A stretch of DNA of 64,000 nt, from assembly GCA_001599595.1 (NCBI GenBank), contig BCHH01000015.1:190914-254913 (forward strand). The letters run 5' to 3'. The notes beneath the pieces are model-generated. The model was not told where the DNA came from and ran no database searches. It saw nothing but the letters and a program-made list of their open reading frames with translations. The position numbers and the translations under genes were made by a program. This DNA comes from Beverwykella pulmonaria (taxonomy: Eukaryota > Ascomycota > Dothideomycetes > Pleosporales > Melanommataceae). Positions 57,046 to 64,000 of the stretch are shown piece after piece (position 1 is the first letter of the stretch; the number at the start of each line of letters is the position of its first letter).

Positions 57046-57984
57046 CTATACTATATTATAGAGGCACTGCACCTGCTGTAGTAGCCCATCCGTTCCATTG
57101 AATTGGTTTACTGACACCTTGACCCACAATCTGCCTTCAATTCTTGGATTTGCGATGCGCTTGTCCACCATTCCCGGTACAGCATCGACCATTCTAAAGC
57201 CGCATTCCCCGACTCTCCGGGCGGCAGCATTCACAAAGTGTCGCGGCGATCGATTGATTTGAGGCTGGGAGCACCATATCGGAGTGCATGTTGTCTTGCC
57301 ATTTGACGACTCTGTCGCGCAGGATTCCCCGCACGACGACGAGACATCGTAGCAATCCGATAGCCACCCATGAATGACGCCGTAGAGAGTATTATCCGCG
57401 CTCGCAAAAAGCTGATTGTGTGCTGGGTTCATATATGTGCATCTGTAAGCGCCTACAGAAGGCACTACCAATGCAAGAGCTAGGATCGATATGGTTGCAG
57501 TGTTCAGGAGCGGTGTTCGGCTCCCAATCCGCCCATGGCGCTTGATGGCACGTGGCTTGGGTAGATTTTCGGTGGCGGAACACACGGCACAGTAGATAGG
57601 CCAGGCACCGAGGCTGAGGATATAAAGGCTCCTCAACCAGAACTTTTTCCACCACAAAGCGTTCGACTTGTAGATGTCTCCAACGGCTATGAGACACTCT
57701 AGGGGATACCGATCTGCCCATGCCCACAGCTTGCTAGCGTCACACACGACTCCGGGTATATCCACTGCACTCGTCATTTGGCAGGCTGACCCAATACGCT
57801 CCACATCTAGGCAGTCATTGCAACCATCGTAGCAGACCCCGTATGCTTCATGGCGAGCCAAGTTGAGCCAATGATCCGCCCCTTGGGTGACGCGTGCGGT
57901 TGTGACTAGATGGTTGACGAACAGAATCCAGGCAACCATGGATAAGATAGCGACGAGAGTTGGCGTAGAACTATGTCCAGACAT
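57046..57984 (-). CDS. Cysteine-rich membrane protein of 312 residues, unknown
   Basis: One frame from ATG 57,984 (MSGHSSTPTL); it is open upstream to ATG 58,131, which would add 49 residues without a clear signal. Hydrophobic segments: about 8-29 (LVAILSMVAWILFVNHL), 133-155 (SLYILSLGAWPIYCAVC) and 175-195 (TISILALALVVPSVGAY). Between them are cysteine-rich stretches such as YDGCNDCLDVERIGSAC and later SSSCGESCATES with TCTPIWCS, presumably disulphide-bonded outside the cell or in the lumen. I do not recognise the family; the look is that of a lineage-specific fungal membrane protein. It lies in an AT-rich, gene-poor stretch with other membrane proteins. Confidence 0.6.
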   Translation of the reverse strand: MSGHSSTPTLVAILSMVAWILFVNHLVTTARVTQGADHWLNLARHEAYGVCYDGCNDCLDVERIGSACQMTSAVDIPGVVCDASKLWAWADRYPLECLIAVGDIYKSNALWWKKFWLRSLYILSLGAWPIYCAVCSATENLPKPRAIKRHGRIGSRTPLLNTATISILALALVVPSVGAYRCTYMNPAHNQLFASADNTLYGVIHGWLSDCYDVSSSCGESCATESSNGKTTCTPIWCSQPQINRSPRHFVNAAARRVGECGFRMVDAVPGMVDKRIANPRIEGRLWVKVSVNQFNGTDGLLQQVQCLYNIV

Positions 57985-59718
57985 ATTTGATGTCGAGGGA
58001 AGGACAAACAGGGTTGTGGAGTTCTCAGTCTTGCATTGGTTGAAAAAATGGGGTTGTAAGTGAAGTGAAGTAGTTTTAAAAGTGGAGCGAAGTGCGTACG
58101 CGGAAGCTGAAGCTTTGGGAAACGTTAGCAATATTTCCTTGGCACAGCCTTGTGATAACTAATAAGTCTGCTTGTCACACAGCGTGAGATCATCCCACAA
58201 AACGTTTTCTAATATATTATTTAACGGCTTCACGCCGTACTATTCGTGCGATGGCTGCCTTGACCGCTTGTAGGGCGCTCTTTCGTTGTTGGCTAGCGGT
58301 GAGGGCAGGGCGACTCATTCAAGCCACGAAACGCACTCAATTCCGACCAAGAACAACCGATTCGAAACCAGGATTTGTAGCGCTGATGTTTCATGAATCG
58401 GACAAGGCCAATTGGCCACACACCATAGAATGACACTCAAAATATTCACCATGCATACGTATTAATAGCCTTGCACAGAGGCTTGAGGTAGAGCAATCTA
58501 TCGGCTAAACCCTTGTTTAGAAGAGCTGCGCCCTATGGAGCTGCCGTCTCGGGAACTTCACCACCACAGCACAATATTGAGCTTACAAGCCCACAAAACG
58601 TCCACGCCCGCTCGTATGGTAACAATCATGTCTACGTCACGCAACGAATGTATGACGGTACGGCCTTCAGCCTTGCGACCTCTGCCAAGTTTACCCCACG
58701 CATCGCATGCACGAACGACAAGGGGAGAGTTGCGGAGCATATCTGTGTGCGGGAGTAGCCGAACTGCAGATCACCAAACCGGCTCGGACTGTAACCTGAA
58801 TAAGGTGGTGCAGTACCAACGCGCTGCGTGACTGCTGAGGTGCAGGCATTCGGTGTTTCTCCTTTGAACTAGAGATCTTGCGCTGCTTTTTTTTGCTGGC
58901 TTCTCTGCAAATCCGCCCGCTGGTTCGTCACCCAGAGGTCTGTGCAACAGTTGATCAACCGCTTTGTGGGGCGGCGAAAAGTGACGAATTATAGCTCCAA
59001 ACCTATCGTCGAACGTCACTTTTCACCATCGCTAACCCTGAGCTTCTTCGACTTATTCCCGTGTGTTTTAAAATCTGGAATTGGTCCTCGAGTAGTTCTA
59101 CAAGCCCAAAGGTGGTAATATTCGAAATTAGACTCGCAAGTTTGTGAATCAGAAACCAGATTCTGTCACGTTAACCTTCTGTCATGTGCCGGAATAGCTA
59201 AGAGAATGAGGTAGCTTTGATAATATGGTTCTTGAGAATAGACCAAAAACACCCAGGAGACCACAAGCAACATGGGTATACTTGTCAGATGCGCGATGCC
59301 TGAAAACAATTTGTCTAAGTAGTTGCTTACTTTCTAGTAGACGTTTAATTTCCAAAGAGGGGTGTATTTTTTGGAAAAAAATAATTTCAAATAAAGCTAT
59401 ACGGTATATGATATAGATCAGCTCTCAAATTATCGGTAATCCCTTAGCAGGTACTCCTAACTGTTGTATTGGACTATCGCTATCGACTGCAGAGTGGCAT
59501 ACGAGACCGAATTGCCGTTAATACTCTAAATTGCTGCATTAAGAATATCAGTGAATCGAGGACCACATGACCAAGCGTTGACTGTAATACTACACTGTAA
59601 CGTAGTAGAGTCTTAGCATGAGTAGGCAACATGCTCACCAAGTACGTTATATAGCAAGCACTACCCTCTAAATATGTATAATGCATTGAGTTCATGTACC
59701 TATACTCAAAATACTGCT
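57985..59718. other. Spacer, no supported gene
   Basis: About 1.7 kb. Short open frames on both strands at 58.5-58.8 kb overlap one another and show no motif. From 59.0 kb the DNA is AT-rich. Nothing else recognised. Confidence 0.4.
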
Positions 59719-61119
59719 TTAGACCATATCCCTTGTAATCGTTACATTCGTGGTCACGATTACACCATCTTTAGCATCTTGCGTTCCTGCTTCAGCTGGA
59801 GTTCCAGTTGGAGTTCCAGTTGGAGTTGGACTGTGATTTCGGCCCAGAAAGACAAGCTCCACCTCATCGTCTCCCTTCCCACTTTGAGTATGCGATTTGG
59901 AAGACTCTCTAGGACTGATGGGCTTGCCGAAGCCGGGTTGCACGTACCCGTTACCGCTGCGACTCGATGTGCTCGGGGCGGTTGATCGGAGGATGAGGGA
60001 TCTGAGGGCGGGGAGCGAGACGACAATTAGTGCTATGCACATTTCGGATGTGCACAATATATCTGCAGTGATGTTAGGACTTGGCGAGAAAGCAATGTCT
60101 GATGCGATAGGAAAACGATTGGGGATGGAGAGCTACAGGGGAAATACACTGGGAGACCTACTGCCAGACGCGTCGTCGAGGGCGTAATCCGTGAAGATGT
60201 ATACAACCAAACGGACGAGACTGATGGCGAGTGTGATTAGGCCCAGGGAGAAAATACCGACGAGGCCGATCTTCTGATGCCGGTGGAGCTTGAGACAACT
60301 GATAATGAAGAAGGGGAGGACAAAGACTAGAGAGAAATGCTTAGTCGGTTAATTCGTCAGGGGAATCATTGTAGTATCGACATACGTAATACATCGGTGG
60401 CGAAATTCAACGACCAGTCGATAAGGAATGAATTGTAAGAGTTCCATATAGAGTTCATCTGGTTTTCGATGGACCTTGTGGCCAACAGATGTCAATTGGA
60501 TGAGCTTCCTGGGCAGCTAGGATTAGGATTGTGTCATACCAGTTGTCGGAGATTTTGGGCGAAATCATCAGGTCTGTCAATAGAGTTGCGATAAAGCACA
60601 AGATCATGAACACCATGCTCACGTACACTGCTATTCGCAGCTTCTTGAAGCCTTGTGGAATTAACCACCAGTAGAAAGCTATGAGGGAAGCCTTGGGGAA
60701 AAAGAGTCCGTCATCGAAAAAGAAACACGATAGGTAAACTGTCTGAGAGCGAAGCGCCTGTAAGCCAGTGTTTTCTTGAGGCCTCTTTGTGACTGTGACT
60801 CGGAACATAGATTGCGCAATTCACTCACCTTCAAGTAATCGACGGAATCAGTCCTCCCTTCTACTATTGGGTGGTCGATTTCAATGAGAAGAGCTTTGAT
60901 GGAGCAGGCAACCCATCCTGCCGCGAAGACCCATCCAACCCACACGAGATAATCAGGAGCTGTCAAAGTGCGGTGCTCTACACGAACGCGAATCCAGCAT
61001 CTTAAGATGGTGGTAAACAATGCTAGGCCGAGAATTAATGATTGAATAACCTGCACAGGATATTAGTAAAGATTTGGAGCACCCTCCAAAGTACTCACAA
61101 TAGATGGCACAACCTGCAT
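59719..61119 (-). CDS. Rhodopsin-domain (PTH11-related) seven-TM protein
   Basis: Member of the large fungal family of seven-TM proteins grouped with the PTH11-type receptors but without a CFEM domain. Exons are 61,119-61,099, 61,050-60,829, 60,757-60,540, 60,474-60,386, 60,326-60,162 and 60,062-59,719, giving 352 residues, all joins in frame. Helices include VIQSLILGLALFTTILRC, then DYLVWVGWVFAAGWVACS, KASLIAFYWWLIP, YVSMVFMILCFIATLL, LFVLPFFIISCLKL, GIFSLGLITLAISLVRLVVY and MCIALIVVSLPALRSL. The conserved WNSYNSF and W.LN.ATD..L segments are present. The tail ends with three GTPTGTP-like units (tandem repeat in DNA at about 59,796-59,835). The first seven codons are on a small exon; the true start might be further upstream. 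Confidence 0.82.
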
Positions 61120-62369
61120 TTTGCTGTCAGCTACACAAGTAGCCAGCTATGGACATTCAGGGGTTGTTGCCCTCCAATATGTACCAAGAGAACCGGGTGG
61201 CTGCAAGTGGAAAACTGGTCCTATATAGTGACAGCGGAGCCATGATTGAAGCAACTTCTGTGGAGCCAGGAGGTCGAAGCCACCCACGTTGGTGTTGTCG
61301 AGACCTAGGTGCTCATACGACTGGATGTGCCACATGGGTGTCATGATTCGCATAGTCCCAGGCGACTACTAGGGCCGGATTACCTTTGCAAATCAACCGA
61401 AGATCAACCGAAGATCAAGCGCATTCACATGCACATGCCTCTCATGGCCTTTCGTCATCATCGTTGTTGGTGGAGTCGATATTGTTGCATAACTTAGCAC
61501 CAGTTTCGTGCGCATGGTTTCTTTCTGCACCAGACAGGATAGAATAGCAGTACTGAGATGATAGTGAAGAACACTAGATTTCGAGGCAGATTCTGAGGAA
61601 CGTCATAAGGCACTAGTAGCTGTCCTGCTGAAGACATTGGCAACGTTTAGGAGGGTGTAGTAGCGGACGTGAACCCGGGAAACCGAAACGGATATAAGGA
61701 TGGTCTTCTCGTCGTTGATTCGCGCCACCAGTTTTAGCTACCTTATTTCACAACGTTGAGCCGTGAGTGATTGGAGCCTATGACAAGAACCTAAAAATAC
61801 AGGAACTTAAAGGAAGACAGTTTCCGCAGGACCGAGAAAAGATGGGCTCTCCATCTGTGGTTGGGAAACTGTATTATTAGCTGCATATTCGTACCTGTTT
61901 TCACTTGATTCCCCTGGATGCGTTTCTTGTCCTAGTGGAGGCTAGGCGTATCTAGACTTTAGAAGATTCCGATAAGATTCTTGTGGCGCATTAATGGGAA
62001 AGGGTTCAGCTATTTCTCGCCACAATACTCCCACAAGTCCAGAGCTGGTGGCATTACCCGAGTCGTTTTTATGAAAGTAGCTAGGCTGTCCACCAAAATA
62101 CCGGATCGAGAATGTGAATGTAACGAAAAAGAAGAAGAATAAGTATACGCGAACGCGCAAACGGACCTATGGTAATAAGAGCGATGCTGGCGAGGTGGTG
62201 TTTAGATCACCAGCGAACGAACAAGGCAACAACTATTATCGCGCCACACAGGTGTTATCAAGAAGGCAAATAGAGATAAGCAACATCAGGTTCAGCTTCG
62301 GAATTGAGTGCCGGCAAGTTCCACCGAACCCACCAAATGACAACTGACACATCGTAAGTCGTGTGAATG
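61120..62369. other. AT-rich region upstream of the rhodopsin-domain gene
   Basis: No supported gene. A 47-codon minus-strand frame at 61,494-61,637 (MSSAGQLLVPYDVP start) could be a distant first exon of the rhodopsin-domain gene, but the implied intron of about 500 bp is out of line with the rest of the window. Confidence 0.35.
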
Positions 62370-62522
62370 TTATCTCATTAATCAGACCCTCTGGAGAGAT
62401 CCACTCATCCGTATTGACAAGCGCCGCCATCGTACTAGCGCCGTATTTATCGTATTATTACCGAATGAGCGAATCTCTCCAGAGGGTCTGAGGTAATTTG
62501 GTAGTCCTTTGTAAGCAACTCA
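62370..62522 (+). repeat. Left arm of a nested inverted repeat
   Basis: Order: TTATCTCATTAAT (62,370-62,382), a 108-bp palindromic insert (62,383-62,490), then a 32-bp block starting AGGTAATTTGGTAGTC (62,491-62,522). The insert has its own 29-bp inverted ends beginning CAGACCCTCTGGAGAGAT with 26 of 29 matches, all three mismatches being transitions. The outer pieces recur inverted at 63,085-63,252. Confidence 0.8.
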
Positions 62523-63084
62523 CCTTGTTACAAGTCTTTCAACTTACAACTTTGAAGGACCTATCTCTCCCCCACCACGGCTTCTCCACAGGTCCTCTAC
62601 AGATCTTGTCTTTAGCAAGAGGGCCTAAAACATCCTTGATTAGTATTTTTTGTGCATTGTGCATAGGGAGGCGATGCAGGACCTTAGAAGTACGACAGTG
62701 TTTGACTGCAGATTAGGTGAGTCACGTGACAGAAATTAACTCCTTGCCTTTGACTATGCGACTCTACCACCACACCTTGTATCAAATTTCTGTAAGCTAG
62801 AGGTGTTTCGCGTACTTATAGCAAAATAGCTCTAATTTACAGCTTTTTAATAGCCTATCTAGTTGTTAAATGGTGGCTCAGTGAGGAGTAAAACAAGACT
62901 TGTGAAATTAAGTCACCCTACGCGGCGCTGTATCTCGCATATATTAAGGCCTCTGCATTGCGTAAAAATGTCAACAGTACATAGAACAAATGTTTAGCTA
63001 TCTGTTCCATCGGACAAAACCTGTCCTAAGGCCATGGGTGAGCTGTGAGAGCAAGAGGAAGCAAAATTTCATGATTGACAAATC
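62523..63084. other. Centre of the nested inverted repeat, non-coding
   Basis: 562 bp between the two arms. No open frame of substance and no transposase motif, so any element bounded by the arms would be non-autonomous. Confidence 0.5.
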
Positions 63085-63252
63085 TGAGTTGCTAACAAAC
63101 GACTACCAAATTACCTCAGACGCTCTGCACAGGATTTTTTCAAGTGGTCTGTGCGCAAGACTCTGATTGGCTAGCGACGTTATCTTGGCGTATTCTTCGT
63201 TGCATTAGTAATTGTAAAAATTCCTTTGTAGAGCGTCTGATTAATGAGATAA
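63085..63252 (-). repeat. Right arm of a nested inverted repeat
   Basis: Inverted counterpart of the left arm: the 32-bp block (63,085-63,116, 30 of 32 matches), a 123-bp insert (63,117-63,239) with ends CAGACGCTCT and AGAGCGTCTG, then ATTAATGAGATAA (63,240-63,252). The insert's interior differs from that of the left arm; only the terminal ten bases agree. Confidence 0.8.
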
Positions 63253-64000
63253 TGTGAATGTCGAAAATGCTGCCTACCTTATTCACGTCCAACTCCCCCG
63301 CTCTAATAATTTCCTATGTACAGCACTACAGCAATTTACTTTGCTGTTGGTTAATAAATTTACCATCGATTCTGGAAGGTTATGCTTAATATGTAATATG
63401 GTATGATAGTCTGTCTCAATATCCTCGAGATCGGAGTCTTCTAAGGGGCGAAAAGGAGGAGTGCGTGGTGCGATGCCGAACACCGTGCGCGAGCTAGTGT
63501 GTCGAGGCCTCGAGGGGCCTTTTCAACCTCGTCGAGAATATTTCGGATCCGACAATTGCTGAGCGATAAACTGTTAACGAGCCCATACATGGTCACTGCA
63601 ATAAAAACCTTAGAATGTAGCCAGGATGACTGTCAGGATTACGAAGGCAAGAATTGGAAAGGCGCCATCAATAAAGAGACAGCGCCGAGAGAGGATTCGA
63701 ATAAGGATTCGATCGAAGAAAGCAGCGACGGCAAAGCCCGAAAAGAACCCAAAACCAGATCTGATTTCTTATCTGTTAAATTGGGCGCAACTCTAATTTG
63801 TTTGTAGCGCTTTAATTTCATTGCGGCTGGTATTTTTGTGTTCTCCAATTCACTTGATCAACAATCTCTTCCACGGCGAGTATCTTCGCCGGGCTGCTAC
63901 AATCATCTTAGGAGCAGAAGTTATCTAAATCTAGAGAAAAATATAGCAACCGGAAAGACATTATTCAGCTGCAGAACTTGAGGGTTTCTTCCGAGAGTAC
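63253..64000. other. Right end of window, no supported gene
   Basis: Two small open frames (minus 63,283-63,483; plus 63,499-63,807) read in opposite directions. The plus frame is Lys/Glu/Asp-rich. Neither is recognised and both might be parts of spliced genes running out of the window. Confidence 0.35.

Noticed and set aside
61494..61637. Minus-strand mini-frame of 47 codons with a hydrophobic stretch
   Set aside because: Considered as the first exon of the rhodopsin-domain gene, but it needs an intron of about 500 bp and no donor/acceptor pair was convincing.
1..64000. CRISPR arrays, bacterial-type operons, biosynthetic gene cluster
   Set aside because: Introns and gene content are fungal. 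No spaced direct repeats were seen, and the P450 and oxidoreductases have no PKS, NRPS or terpene synthase nearby.

Overview
The window is from the nuclear genome of a filamentous ascomycete (Pezizomycotina). Genes are split by short introns of about 45-75 bp with GT..AG ends and CTAAC/CTGAC-like branch sites. The gene set includes fungal markers: NoxA-type NADPH oxidase, L-arabinitol 4-dehydrogenase, trifunctional HIS4, Ngg1/Ada3 and COP9 subunit 7. A class within Pezizomycotina cannot be fixed from sequence alone; Dothideomycetes is my guess, with low confidence.

Layout. 0.7-2.5 kb: noxA (+). 2.5-5.9 kb: long gene-poor gap. 5.9-7.9 kb: seven-exon cytochrome P450 (-). 8.1-9.8 kb: mitochondrial lysyl-tRNA synthetase (-). 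9.8-12.4 kb: gap holding a decayed copia-like Gag relic. 12.4-13.7 kb: membrane-anchored lysozyme/SLT-like protein (+). 14.8-16.3 kb: zinc alcohol dehydrogenase (+). 16.7-18.9 kb: SAGA subunit Ngg1/Ada3 (-), divergent from a PA-TM-RING-like ubiquitin ligase (19.8-21.7 kb, +). 22.5-23.7 kb: L-arabinitol 4-dehydrogenase (+). 24.3-25.5 kb: epoxide hydrolase (-), divergent from HIS4 (26.3-29.1 kb, +). HIS4 converges on an Artemis/SNM1-like nuclease (29.4-32.0 kb, -). 33.5-34.3 kb: unknown acidic protein (+). 35.1-36.0 kb: COP9 subunit 7 (-). 37.4-40.9 kb: copper P-type ATPase (+). 41.9-42.9 kb: Ypt4/Rab4 GTPase (+). 43.2-43.5 kb: small two-exon gene (-). 44.3-46.0 kb: PAF-acetylhydrolase-like enzyme (+). 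46.7-48.2 kb: stand-alone SRA/YDG protein (+).

From about 48.9 kb the character becomes more accessory and AT-rich. It holds a complete 1,849-bp pogo/Fot1-type DNA transposon whose one reading frame carries 14 in-frame stops and no frameshift, a pattern typical of RIP. A secreted Ser/Thr-rich protein, three lineage-type membrane proteins, and a nested inverted-repeat structure at 62.4-63.3 kb follow.

The genes do not form one pathway or a secondary-metabolite cluster; most are housekeeping genes with independent promoters. The least conventional items are the zinc-motif/TM/SLT-like protein, the stand-alone SRA protein about 0.8 kb from a RIP-like transposon, the transposon ends built from paired 16-bp repeats, and the nested palindromes near the right end. 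All calls come from reading the sequence; no database search was run.
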